A stretch of 64,000 nucleotides of DNA, from positions 62,001 through 126,000 of the forward strand of contig JAXHNF010000011.1 in the NCBI GenBank assembly GCA_034520745.1, written 5' to 3'. The DNA is from Alkalibacterium sp034520745. Its GTDB lineage: Bacteria; Bacillota; Bacilli; Lactobacillales; Carnobacteriaceae_A. Below are positions 10,303 to 20,306 of this stretch, piece by piece. The number at the start of each line of letters is the position of its first letter. Within the stretch, counting starts at the first letter, position 1. The position numbers were made by a program, and so were the translations under genes. The notes under the pieces are model-generated. The model made no database searches, had not been told where the DNA came from, and saw nothing but the letters and a program-made list of their open reading frames with translations.

Positions 10303-10320
10303 AAGCAAGAAGTGTGCCAA
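10303..10320 (-). promoter_or_regulatory. Sigma-54 (-24/-12) promoter of PTS operon
   Basis: On the minus strand TTGGCACACTTCTTGC has the GG and GC doublets exactly ten bases apart, matching the TGGCAC-N5-TTGC consensus. Predicted transcription start is near 10293. The -24 element sits in an inverted repeat, AAGTGTG and CACACTT four bases apart (10310-10327). Both rpoN and the activator levR flank the operon. Confidence 0.88.
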
Positions 10321-10368
10321 CACACTTCTCTGCTTTTCGGCGTGTTGACAGTCTTGGACCGAAACACT

Positions 10369-10402
10369 AAAAACGACACACTGATTCAGTGTGTCGTTTG
10401 TG
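10369..10402 (-). terminator. Terminator of levR
   Basis: AAACGACACACTGA pairs with TCAGTGTGTCGTTT, followed by T-rich sequence on the minus strand. It sits between the levR stop and the sigma-54 promoter, so PTS genes should be insulated from levR transcription. Confidence 0.8.
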
Positions 10403-10415
10403 TGTTTTTTTCACA

Positions 10416-13285
10416 TCATTCAGTCAGGAGTGTGTCGATATCCTCCATGTTCCCTTCTTCTTTGGTAATAAAATAGAGAATGTGCGGGTATTCCGCCATA
10501 GGGACTGTTATCTGGATCTGTTTTTCAAACCGCAGGATCAGGTTCTGCATTTCTTCAAACACTGGATGCTGCTTCGTCTCCCGGTCGAGCTCCTGTTCAC
10601 GAGTCAGCTCATCAGACTGCAGTGACCGTTCGATCATCCCGGCTGTATGCAGCGCAAGATTGATATGAAAAGCATACGGTGTCGTTTCTTCTTTTCTGAG
10701 ATCAGCGCACTGGTCGACGAATGACCAGATCAGCGGCACGACCTTTTTCGGATTGATGAATGCATAATTATCTTCCACAAAGGAATAAACGATTTCTTTT
10801 GCCTGACTTTCTTCAGAGATTGCTTCCTGCTGATCAGCCGAAGTCAGGCTGAGGATTTTATTCAGCAGATGCTGCGGCTTATCTTCTATAAAGCGCTCGA
10901 GCGGAATGAAAGGGGCCTGGATCTTCGGATCAATGATGCCCGTCGAAGCAATGATGGTATAGTTTTCCTGCCACTCAGGGAGTTTCGTCTCCAGCTCCGC
11001 TACAGAACAGGTTTTCACTTCGATCCCGGCTTCATTGGATTTTTGCAGTGGCTTTTCAATGATCTGCTTGATTTTCTGAGCAGTTCCTTCACCGCTGGCA
11101 CAGATGGCTAAAACCACAGGCGGCTTGCGTTTAGACGGCTTCCGGGCGTGACTGTGCTTGGGCAGTTCCTTGGTGTACCCGCTGAACTTCGTCAGTGATT
11201 CATACAGCAGTTCGATATCTGCATCCACCAGTGAGGCTTTTCTCACCGCTTCCAGAACGATGGCCGTCGACACCATATCGATCGACCTTATGTGGATACC
11301 TGTCTCTTTTTGAAGAGACGTTTCAAACGTGGCGAGTGATCCCATATCCACAAGGAGCAGGACCCCGCTGCCTTCATTCACGTTCCGTAACAGCTTTTTT
11401 TATCCGATCATAGACGACCGTCGGTGACATATCCAGAGGCATGTCGATCGCTTTCACGCCAGAAGTATCCAGAAGCTCTTCCGCCACCCTTGCCATACTG
11501 CTTGCCGTGGAATTGCCGTGAGTCGCGATCACGATCCCTACTCTCCCGGAAGCCAGTTCTTCTTTCAGTGAGACGAGCAGGACAGTCAGGTAGTAGACTT
11601 CGTTATCCGGAATCTCAACGGAAAAATGAGCGGCAATTTTGTCTTTCAGTTGTTCCGCCACTTCATATTCCGTCGCATACGTCATCGCCATTTCCCGGAT
11701 ACGGTTGTTCATCTTTCTTTCCTGACCGCTGTCGATCTTGCTTAACAGCGAGCTGATGTGGAGACTCATCGCGTAGATGAAATTCTGTTTGAAAGATCCA
11801 CCCAGAGAGCGTTCGACTTCATCCACGATCTGATGGGCAAACTGGATCACTTCCTTGCTGACCACTTCGGCAAGTTTCGACTCCGTCTGAAACGAGAAGC
11901 CATGGTTGCGGTAGAAAGATTTCAGATGCACATTGATGTCCGTGGAAATGTACTGATTGATCGAATCACGGTCCAGCCCTTCCGCTTCGAGCAAGGCTGC
12001 CTTGTCTCCGATGATGTCATAAATATTATACGGCAGTTCGATACGAGTCTGCAGTCATTTTATAGAACGGCTTCATTCGGGATGACCGTCATTTTCGCCT
12101 CGATATGTTTGGACAGCTCTGTCTGCTGCAGCCGGTCCGAAGACAGCCCCACCAGATGATCTTTGATCGTTTCAGGAAGATCTTTGACCGTCAGTGTGAT
12201 TTCGCTCTGGTCAGCTGGTTCATGAAACCTCTCGCACAGACAAGCTGAATAGATGATTTCAATTGTCCGACATTCCCGTATCCCACACTTGCAACGAGTC
12301 CCTTGACCACTTCTTCATTCAGGATGATTTTACGCTGTATGCGGTTGGCCTTCGATTCCGGTCAGAAGCTTTACCAAATCAAGTTGTTCAGTGACCGGCC
12401 TTTCTCTGAATGAGGGCAAGTGGAATATTGATCGGTATCCGTCGCATGAACGTGTCCGAGAAAAGTGGATTTCGGATCTTCAGTAGTCGCACAGACGATC
12501 CGCACATTCGCCTGTCTGTTTTTACCGGTCTCTCCCAGACGGCTGTATGTGCCGGTATCCATGAAATAAAAGACCATTTCCTGACCTTCGGGTGGCAGAC
12601 GATGCACTTCATCTAAAAAGAGCATGCCTTCATCCGCCTGCTGAATAAGCCCTTCTTTGGAACTTGCGGCCCCAGTAAAGGCTCCCTGGGCATAGCCGAA
12701 CAAATAGCTCATCAGCAGCTGGGGATTTGTCGCGTAATCGGCACAGTTGAATACAATCAGTTCTTTCTCCTTGTCGATGAGCTCATGCGACTGGGCAAAG
12801 CGGAACATTGCGTGGGCAAAAAAAGACTTGCCTGATCCGGTCGGTCCGGTGATCAGGGTGTTCAGTCCTTTAGGCGGATAGAGTACCGCGGCTTTTGCCT
12901 GTTCAACAGCATTTTTCATGCTCCCGTTTGCCCCGATGATCGTCTTGAAAATATCCTGCGTCTGATTATAGGAATAATCCAGGACCTCCTGACGTCACAC
13001 CTTTAGCAAGTCGGCCGTTTCTCTTTATAGCTCGGGACATGCCGGGTCAGCGGCTGATGCCGCACTTTTTCGATCGGGATGAACCGCACTGGCCGGCCTG
13101 TCGATTTTTTTCAGTTCTCCTTCGCGAACCAGTTGATTCAGGTCTTTTGAAACGTTGCTGCGCATCGTGTCCAAAGCATCGGACACCTCTTTTGTCGTGA
13201 TGCCCATGCCTTCTTCGATATCCTTAAGGGAGAAGGATGTGCAGGCTTCATTTACATAATTTAAAATACGTTGTTTACGGTTCAC
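10416..13285 (-). CDS. levR: LevR-type sigma-54 activator with PRD domains (multiply frameshifted)
   Basis: Transcriptional activator of mannose-class PTS operons, about 955 codons, normal LevR length. The start GTG at 13285 follows AAGGAGGAGCACT. Order: N-terminal HTH (RILNYVNEAC..); AAA+ domain with Walker A GPTGSGKS, sigma-54 contact loop GAFTGAA and Walker B region LFLDEVHRL; PRD1 (YAMSLHISSLL); IIA-Man-like domain with IATHGNSTASS; IIB-like loop ICASGEGTA; PRD2 (FHINLALHTAGMIERS). Frames change near 13040-12930, several times between 12400 and 12000, and once at about 11378, where one missing base turns ..KAVTERNVNEGSG into a stop. Because every domain survives in some frame I treat it as one functional gene in the organism. 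PTS phosphorylation of the PRDs would set activity. It lies directly upstream of its target operon. Confidence 0.88.
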
Positions 13286-13865
13286 AGTGCTCCTCCTTAA
13301 ATGGTATCGAGCCAATGCTCCTATGTAGTTTACAGTATACACTCTTTCAGGCAGAATAACACACTAGGAACACACTTTTGAATTCGAGCTATATCATCAG
13401 AAAGCCTTGTACCTGAAGCATTTCTCACTGACCGGTCAAATTTTTCATGTTCAAAGTGTGTCATGTGTGCACTGCCGTTCACTTTCTTGAAACTGTGACA
13501 CACGGCTGATTATCTGTCAGTAATTAGTCAATATCGGAAAAGCATTAAATAACGACCGTACACGAGAGGTCTATGTACAGACATTCATTAAAGACATTCA
13601 ATCAACGGAGTGAATAATCGGTATAAGTAAGAAACGGGATTCATTCCAAAAACTCATGAAGATAACGTCGAAACGATATAAGTTTGACCGCGGATTCTTA
13701 AAACTCATAACAAGATTCTGCTCTGAATCTGCATGAGTTAGTAACTATTTTCCGAAAAACTTACGGCAGATAACCGATCGTCAGGCATACATAAGTCGAG
13801 GCGAGTCTCCTGATCGAAAAAGCAGCGTTCATACCTTTTCAGTTTTAATTTTTCGATACTTTGAT
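13286..13865. other. Intergenic region upstream of levR
   Basis: About 580 bp with no convincing gene on either strand. It contains several CACACTTT / AAAGTGTG words (near 13370 and 13460) that resemble the half-sites overlapping the sigma-54 promoter, but no spacing pattern I can defend. No RNA gene was recognised. Confidence 0.5.
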
Positions 13866-13911
13866 AAAAAACAGTTCTTTACAATTGCAACCTGAAGAAC
13901 TGCTTTTAACT
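13866..13911 (-). terminator. Terminator downstream of lipoprotein gene
   Basis: Minus strand: AAAAGCAGTTCTT pairs with AAGAACTGTTTTTT around a 16-nt loop, followed by T-rich sequence. It follows the lipoprotein gene at 14.0-14.6 kb by about 110 bp. Confidence 0.75.
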
Positions 13912-14019
13912 TGTACTACTTATTGTCAGTGATTCTTCTCTCCTGCGTCCGATAGGCAGAACACCGACATTGTGAATCGTGCACTTCGAACGGATCATCC
14001 TGTTAAAGGTAATAAACGA

Positions 14020-14572
14020 TTATTCTTCGACAGTTACTTCGCCTTCAACCGTACCTTCGTCCATCATAGCAGCATCCATCATCTCTTGAGATGAGAATGT
14101 CACGTCACCTGTAACTGTAGAGTTAGCTAATTCGAAGCCTTCAGCGTCAACATAAACGTCTCCGTCTAAAGTACCTTCCTGAATACGGAAGTTTGGTGAT
14201 TCAACTGTCATCATTGGAACAGCTAACGTATATGTGTCAGTGACATTACGCTCGTCGTCCTGAGCATATAATGCCAATTTACGATAAAGATCGCCGGATT
14301 CTTCTCCGCCATCATTAGAATTCGCCGGCAACAGTCGACGTCTTCCTCAAGCTGTCACGTCAGCTGTGAGTGCTGTCAGCCAGTTACCGTCTTCGCTTAA
14401 AGAAGCCAACGACTTGGTCTGCTTCAGCTGTGATAGAAGCTGCAGTTACTGCATCGCCGTTTTCTTCTGTTGTTTCTTCTGTTGTATCTTCAGCAGCATC
14501 ACATGCTCCTAAAAATCCGCCTAATGCTACTACTGCAGCGCCTGCTGCAAATTTCTTTTTCAATAAACTCAT
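14020..14572 (-). CDS. Lipoprotein with repeated-strand domain, single-domain member (frameshifted)
   Basis: Unrecognised family. The start ATG at 14572 is preceded by GGAAAGGTAAGGG. A lipoprotein signal ends at LGGFLGAC (lipobox Cys about residue 24), then an acidic Thr/Glu-rich linker (DTTEETTEENGDA). The mature domain holds LYRKLALYAQDDERNVTDTY and short strand repeats of the form GTLDGDVYVDAEG, STVTGDVTFSSQ and GTVEGEVTVEE, suggestive of a beta-helix or bactofilin-like solenoid. The frame is broken between about 14330 and 14390. It is a paralogue of the gene at 14976-15991. Surface role and ligand are unknown. Confidence 0.7.
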
Positions 14573-14654
14573 GATTATCCCTTACCTTTCCTAATGGAAG
14601 ATTCGTTTAAGTAACTACAAAATAAACAAAGAAGGAGAGAACTCTATTACACTC

Positions 14655-14664
14655 GGACATGTCC
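14655..14664. promoter_or_regulatory. GGACATGTCC palindrome, second copy
   Basis: The same 10-bp palindrome as inside 1337-1352, here 83 bp upstream of the lipoprotein start. Both copies lie upstream of genes for exported envelope proteins. A shared operator is a hypothesis. Confidence 0.35.
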
Positions 14665-14915
14665 TGTCTGTTCATTTCTAAAGTCCACTATATAACACAA
14701 TTGTGAACTCGTCAAGAATAGCGTGTCATACTATACTATTAAAATCCACGACTCATTTTATTCACGTGCACATACTTTTCAAGTGTGAGAATAAGGCATG
14801 AGCCAGGATGCGTATCATCTACAGCTGATTTATATTCATGAATGGGTCTCAGCCTTTTACTCAGATTCTGTTCAGGCACTCGGCTCCGTCGTGTGCACTG
14901 ATTATTCACTATAGA

Positions 14916-14948
14916 AAAAAAAGACCGCAGCCATTGGCTGCGGTCTTT
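14916..14948 (-). terminator. Terminator of duplicated-domain lipoprotein
   Basis: AAAGACCGCAGCC and GGCTGCGGTCTTT pair around ATT; on the minus strand eight Ts follow. Immediately downstream of the stop at 14976. Confidence 0.9.
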
Positions 14949-14975
14949 ACCTTATTTATAGGGGGTTTAAAAGAA

Positions 14976-15991
14976 TTATTCTTCGAACGCGTGTTTCGCC
15001 GGTTACTTCGCCTTCTGACAGATCAGCTGATGTCCTGATATTCTTCGCTTCCGAAGATCAAGTCGCCGTCGACCGTTCCTTCAGGCATTGAGAAGTTGTT
15101 CGCATTGACGTAAACGTCGCCGACAACTGTTCCGCCTTGGATACGGCTGTTTTCACTCTCAACTGTGATGCTTGGAACAGTCAAAGTGTATCTTTCAGTG
15201 ATGTTACGGTCAGCATCTTGTGCATATAAAGCCAGTTTACGGGCGATTTCGCCGTCGTTTGCTGGACCTTCTGCTAATGTCAGTTCCATGTCAGCTTCAA
15301 CGTCGCCTTCAAAGATGACGATCCAGCCGCCGTTTGCTGAGAAAGCTTCTTCAAGATCACACGAGCTTCCGATGACTGATTGTGTTGCACCTGTTGTTGC
15401 GTCAGCTGATTCTTCTTCGCCGCCTTCAACACGTACTTCACCAGTTACTTCGCCTTCTGATAAGGTCAGCTGATTCCTGATATTCTTCGCTTCCGAAGAT
15501 CAGGTCGCCGTCAATCGTTCCGTCAGGCATTGAGAAGTTGTTGGCATTGACGTATACGTCGCCGGCAAGTGTTCCGCCTTGGATACGGCTGTTTTCACTT
15601 TCAACTGTGACGCTTGGAACATGTCAGTGTGAAACTATTCCAGAATGTTACGGTCTTCGTCTTGTGTATATAGAGCCAGTTTACGAGCGATTTCGCCGTC
15701 GTTTGTTGGACCTTCTGCTAATGTCAGTTCCATGTCAGCTTCAACGTCACCTTCAAAGATAACGATCCATCCGCCGTCAGCAGAAAACGCTTCTTCCAAA
15801 TCGTCTGCACTGCCGATCACTGATTGTGTTGCACCAGTCGTTGCATCGGATTCTTCAGCTGTATCCTCTGTCGTGTCCTCTGTTGTTTCTTCTGTCTCAT
15901 CTGTTACTTCTTCCTCTGTATCATCTGCACCACATGCAGCAAGTAACCCCATGCTTGCTGTAATTAATAATAGTTTGTTCCACTTGATCAT
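14976..15991 (-). CDS. Lipoprotein with the same domain duplicated in tandem (frameshifted)
   Basis: About 338 codons. Signal peptide MIKWNKLLLITASMGLLAAC (lipobox Cys at residue 20), a long Glu/Thr linker (TEETTEDTTEDTAEE), then two tandem copies of a domain of roughly 150 residues. Each copy reads DLEEAFSA(D/N)GGWIVIFEGDV, then ..GEIARKLALY.QD.DRNI, then VESENSRIQGGT..GDVYVNANNFSMP and GT.DGDLIFGSEEYQ. Nucleotide identity between the copies is high (compare 15023-15400 with 15490-15850), pointing to a recent duplication. Only the first copy has a signal peptide, and the second starts within the first copy's reading path, so this is one gene, not two. Frames break several times. Ends GEVTGETRV..EE, like the paralogue at 14.0 kb. 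Function unknown. Confidence 0.7.
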
Positions 15992-16380
15992 TGCTTGTTC
16001 CTCCTACCGTTTTTTTGTTGTGATTAACTGCACATTTATAATACCATGTTTCTTTTTTATGTCAAAGTTTTTTTATAAATCTTCCGTTGTTATTTTAAAT
16101 TCTGATCATAAATGTTGACAATATGGGTTTCTGAGATTCGATTCTATTGTGAAAATATTATTTTTTCTCTCATTATATTTAAAAATACTTAACGTTTTTA
16201 AACTATGAGAAAAACCGAATAAACTCCTTGTTTTTTTTCCAACAAGCTCATTTGTGAACTTTCCGAGCGAGCCATCCTCCCTCCAATCCAAAGTATGGGC
16301 TCCTCTCATTCTATTATATTTGAGCTGAGATCGCTGTGAGACTCTTCTGCTGATAAGATGCCTGTTGACTCACATACATA

Positions 16381-16411
16381 AAAAGCTGCCCTTATTTCAG
16401 AGCAGCTTTCC
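16381..16411 (-). terminator. Terminator of small-protein gene
   Basis: AAAGCTGC and GCAGCTTT arms separated by 13 nt, with a T-run on the minus strand, 26 bp after the stop at 16437. Confidence 0.75.
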
Positions 16412-16436
16412 ATCGTTTCTTTATAGCAGTGTGGCA

Positions 16437-16644
16437 TCAAGGTAGCCCAGATTTGCGTGCTTCGATGATTCGCTTCTGGTCTTCTTCCGAGATGTCCAGC
16501 AGTGACGGATTGTCTAGAACGTTCTGATCGCCATGCTCTCTTACTCCATCTGTAATAATTTTTATCAATTCCGGTCACGATCGCCAATATTTCCGCTGGA
16601 TGCTTATCTTTTGCACGCTCGTCAGAAACTTCTGTAAATAACAT
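16437..16644 (-). CDS. Small conserved-looking protein (frameshifted)
   Basis: About 68 residues and easily missed because one indel near 16550 splits it. The first frame reads MLFTEVSDERAKDKHPAEIL; the second resumes as IITDGVREHGDQNVLDNPSL and ends LDISEEDQKRIIEARKSGLP before a TGA at 16437. The C-terminal part is amphipathic and highly charged. No signal peptide or membrane segment; no family recognised. It sits between two terminators and has a cre-like site about 55 bp upstream, so it is a monocistronic unit. Confidence 0.6.
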
Positions 16645-16696
16645 AACGCATACCCCTTTCCATTCCTACTTATTTTCATGTTAAGTATAGCATATA

Positions 16697-16710
16697 TGAA
16701 AGCGCTTGAA
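16697..16710. promoter_or_regulatory. cre-like site (CcpA), weak
   Basis: TGAAAGCGCTTGAA matches 12 of 14 positions of the TGWAANCGNTNWCA catabolite-responsive element. It lies upstream of the small-protein gene and just after the MFS gene. Confidence 0.35.
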
Positions 16711-16790
16711 AAGCAATAACAGACTTGCCTTTCATGATTGATCAGAAAAGAAATCGAGCAGTTCTATACCCTTTTTCTTTTGACATACAG

Positions 16791-17998
16791 CTACATAGTT
16801 ACAAACAGTTTATCCTCGAGCAGTCTCGGTGGTCTGACGAGCAGCGTCAGCACGAGACCAACGACTGCCAGCATACTCGCGATCAAAAAAGCATGTGTAT
16901 CCTGGCTTGTCAGACCAAGCAGGAACGGACCGGCTAAAGAGGCCACACCATATGCCTGATAGATCAGGCCGTAGTTGGATCCAAAATAGTATGAACCAAA
17001 GTAGTCACTGGTGATGGCAGGAAACGTGGCAAGAAAGCCGCCAAAACTGCTGACGATCAGCATAAGTAAGATGAAATACATGAAAGCCTGACTGGTCCAC
17101 AAGCTTAGTGTTACCATTGACAAAGCTGTGTATCAGAAACAGCAGACTGAAGACACGCAGCCGTCCGATGATATCCGATAATGCCCCCCAGCCGAGACGC
17201 CCTAAAGCATTGGCCACTGCAGCGACTGCGATCGAATAGCCGGCAATTTGAGGAGAAAGCCCTACGATTTCACGGGCAATGTCCTGGGCCAGACCGATAA
17301 CGACTAGACCACTCAGGCTGCCTATAAGATATATGACCCACAGAGATAAAAAGATCTCGTTTTCAGCATTTGTCTGGTTTCAAAATCATTCTCATTCACC
17401 AGTATGTTTTCTTTGTTTGCTGAGCCTTCAGGAATTTTAAGCATTTGCGCACCGATCAGTCCGATAACCGCATACACTAAACCCTGCACAAGAAAAGTCG
17501 GCGACACGCCGATCGTTTCGATCAGATAACTTAAAACAAAATTAAAAACAAATCCACCCAGACCGAAAGCCCCGACAATGATGCCTGTAACCATCCCTTT
17601 CTTCTTGGGATACCGTTTCAGTGATGTCGACAGCGGGCACACATACACCATCCCGACACCGATTCCGCCCAATACACTGTAACCGAAGTACAAGAGCGGC
17701 AGTGATCGGGCAAACGAAGCAACGATCAGACCGGCACTGAACAGCAGTATCCCTATCGTGGCAACTTTCCGTGGGCCGATCTTATCCTGCAGCCGGCCGG
17801 AAAAAATCGTGACCAGGGCAAAAATAAAAACGATCAGTGAATAAGCGGTATAGACTTCCGTTCGTTCCCAGCCATACGCGTCAACCAGTGGCTGGTTGAA
17901 CAGACTCCAGGTATAGATCCCACCAAATACAGAGCTGCATCAGCACACCACCGAGCAGCACCTGCCACCGTTTTGTTCTCTTTTGTTTCCTTTTGCAT
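16791..17998 (-). CDS. MFS transporter, OFA (oxalate/formate antiporter-like) type, frameshifted
   Basis: About 402 codons, twelve-helix major facilitator protein in the inner membrane. The start ATG at 17998 follows AAGGAGAGAG. N-terminal reading across frames: QPLVDAYGWERTEVYTAYSL, GRLQDKIGPRKVATIGILLF, then YFGYSVLGGIGVGMVYVCPL and KKGMVTGIIVGAFGLGGFVF. These are hallmarks of the OFA family (OxlT-like), which exchanges small carboxylates. Frames break near 17940, 17700, 17310 and 17100. The C-terminus ends RPPRLLEDKLFVTM. Monocistronic. Substrate not determinable. Confidence 0.8.
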
Positions 17999-18474
17999 TT
18001 AAACTCTCTCCTTTTTGAAAGTATAATACAGCTTTGTCGAAAAATAAAATAAATCTGGTAACATTTAAATGAAATTTAAATCGACGTGTTTAATGCATCA
18101 TAAAAAACACTATACCATATTTTACAACCTCTCTTTAACATTTTATCTGTTTCATTTTGAAACGGATTATACTGGATTAAATTGGGATAAATTCGACTCT
18201 GTTGCTTGACGCCTTACTTCAATCCCCTCAGTTTCTGCTTGTTACCTGCGTATTCAATGAAGCAGATATCCTAGAATCGACAGACGGTGCCAACCTTCAG
18301 AAAATCATCCTTAATCTGACCCTTGGCGTTTTATATCTGACGATTCACATATCAAGTTCAAATAAAATAACATATGCGCCTTCAAACTGAATCAAATCAG
18401 CCTGAAGGCGCATATGTTATTCTGTTTAATAAACTAACCGAAAATTCAAAACATTTATCCTGACAAAAAACAGT
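17999..18474. other. Intergenic region with strong bidirectional hairpin
   Basis: Spacer between the MFS gene and the sulfonate-type ABC operon. A short open frame at 18202-18390 runs into the terminator at 18366-18421 and has no ribosome binding site; it is not called. No RNA gene was recognised. Confidence 0.5.
18366..18421. terminator. Bidirectional terminator
   Basis: AATAACATATGCGCCTTCA and its exact complement, 18 bp apart, form an extended hairpin flanked by A and T runs. It terminates the ABC operon ending at 18475. Confidence 0.8.
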
Positions 18475-19255
18475 TTATTCCTGACTGATCAGATCAAGGA
18501 TTTCGTCTTTTCGTCTTCAAATAGTTTTCGTCCATTTCGATGCGGTGTGTTTCCAACCGAAACGCCGAGAACGTATAGTCCACTTCGATCTCTTTCAGTA
18601 TTCTGCCGGGCTGTTTTGACATCACGATCACACGTGTCCCGAGAGCCATGGCTTCATCGACATCATGGGTGATCATCAGCACGGTATTATTGTTTTCTTT
18701 CACCACGGTTCCTGATCAGCCCCTGCATATTTAAACGGGTTAATGCGTCCAGAGCACCTAAGGGTTCGTCCATAAGGATCAATTCTGGCTCATTTGCCAG
18801 AACTCTAGCCAAAGCGACTCTCTGTTTCATCTCCCAGACGGTTCAAAAACTCCTTTTTGGCTTCTGCTGACAGATGCGATCTGTTTCAGTATATGATCCG
18901 TTTTTTCTTTTATCGTCTTGCGGTCCAGTCCTCTTATCCTCGGTCCGAAAGTTATGTTCTCTTCAACCGTCAGCCAGGGGTAAAGCGTCGGTGATTGAAA
19001 GACGACACCTTTATGCCAGTCCGGTCCCTTGATCTGCTGATCTTGAAAATATGCTGTCCCTTTTGTCGGGAACTGGTATCCGGCAATGATTTTTAGCAGC
19101 GTACTTTTTCCGCATCCTGACGGTCCAAGAACACAGATGAATTCACCTTTATCAACCTTGAGATCGATACTTTCCAGTGCCGATGTCTGCTGATCACCTT
19201 CGCCGTAGACCATGGAAATATTTTCAAGCTTCACTATTTCTCTGTTTTCACTCAT
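18475..19255 (-). CDS. ABC transporter ATP-binding protein, SsuB/TauB-like (frameshifted)
   Basis: About 260 residues, cytoplasmic ATPase of a sulfonate/nitrate/taurine-type importer. Walker A GPSGCGKST, Q-loop VVFQSPTLYPWL, signature region with only GGMKQRVALARVLANEPELI readable, Walker B LILMDEPLGALD, H-loop MITHDVDEAMALG. Frames break near 18860-18830, 18710 and 18510; the corrected C-terminus is DEILDLISQE with a stop at 18475. The start ATG overlaps the end of the substrate-binding protein gene by 8 bp. Third gene of the operon permease - binding protein - ATPase. Confidence 0.85.
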
Positions 19256-20306
19256 TGAAATTCTTTACCCTTTCCATTACCTTCTCGATAAATTGAGGAT
19301 CGATGAAGTCGTCATAGACTGACTGCTGAGGAGAGGTTTGAATCGATCCCTGCTCCTGCAGGAAATCTCCTGTTTCTTTCATCACTTGTGAAAAATCCCC
19401 TGGCGTATCACTCGTGCCCAGGTATTCCTGTGTCAGTTGATCTTAGGACCAAAGCCATAGTGACCCTTCCATTTGACTCAAAGCGTCTTCAGCATCAATT
19501 TCCAGTGACTCTGACACGATTTGTGCCGCTTCTTCCTGGTCTTGGCGATAAACCTCGCCTCCTGCGATCGTTGCTTCAACGAAATCAGCAACGACTTCTG
19601 GATGCTGTTCAGAGAATGCTTTGCGTGTCAGCAGGACATTCGCCGTTTTGTGTCCCTTCTCGGCCACTTCGGCAGAAGAAATCAGCACTTCTCCGTCCTC
19701 AAGCAGTTTTCCTAAAGACGGCTGCCAAGTATATGCCGCGTCGATGTCCCCTCTTTCCCAGGCTGCGACGATATCCATCGTCTGCATGTCCAGCAGTTCC
19801 ACATTATCGGCAATGCCTTCATCATTCAAAGCCTGCAGCAGACTGTAATGTGACGTCGAAGCAAAGGTCGTCGCAATTTTTTTACCTTCTAGATCAGAAA
19901 GGTTCTCGATTCCTGAGCCGTTTCTTACCACCAGGGCTTCGATCTCTCCTAAAATTTCATGGAGCCAGATCAGTTCAGCTCCGATATCCGTTGCCAGCGC
20001 AATGATGCCATTGGTATTTCCCATCGATGCGAAATCAATACTACCAGAAGCTAAGGCCTTGTTTGCATCCACCCCGGAGTCGAACACGATAAAATTCGTT
20101 TCAATGCCTTTATCATCAAAATAATCTTCATAAAATCCTGACGACAAAGCAACCATTTCATCATTGGGCACACGTAGATAACCGATATTGATCGTTTCAG
20201 GCTGATCAGTCTCCGCTTCACTCTCGTTTGTACAGCCCATTAACATCAGCGCCGCCATGCCTGTCAGGCTGAACAGCAGCTTCTTTTCCATTCTCTTTTT
20301 AAACAT
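19248..20306 (-). CDS. ABC transporter substrate-binding lipoprotein, SsuA/TauA-like (frameshifted)
   Basis: About 350 residues. The start ATG at 20306 (MFKKRMEKKLLF) is chosen over an upstream TTG because GGAAAGGA precedes it. Lipoprotein signal ending LMLMGC; mature protein begins TNESEAETDQPETINIGYLR. Family motifs: NIGYLRVPNDEM, ALASGSIDFASMGNTNG, LEGKKIATTFASTSHY and AAWERGDIDAAYTWQPSL, typical of periplasmic-binding-protein NMT1/SsuA folds for sulfonates, taurine or related anions. One indel at about 19445 shifts the last 64 residues (..EYLGTSDTPGDF to ..MERVKNFNE). Located next to thiol/sulfur genes, which favours a sulfur substrate; that is inference. Confidence 0.85.

Noticed and set aside
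15023..15480. Third independent lipoprotein gene
   Set aside because: No signal peptide or ribosome binding site; sequence continues directly from the upstream domain, so it is the second domain of one gene.
16106..16309. 67-codon minus-strand frame
   Set aside because: Lies in AT-rich spacer, no ribosome binding site or recognisable domain.
18202..18390. 62-codon plus-strand frame
   Set aside because: Runs into a terminator hairpin and has no ribosome binding site.
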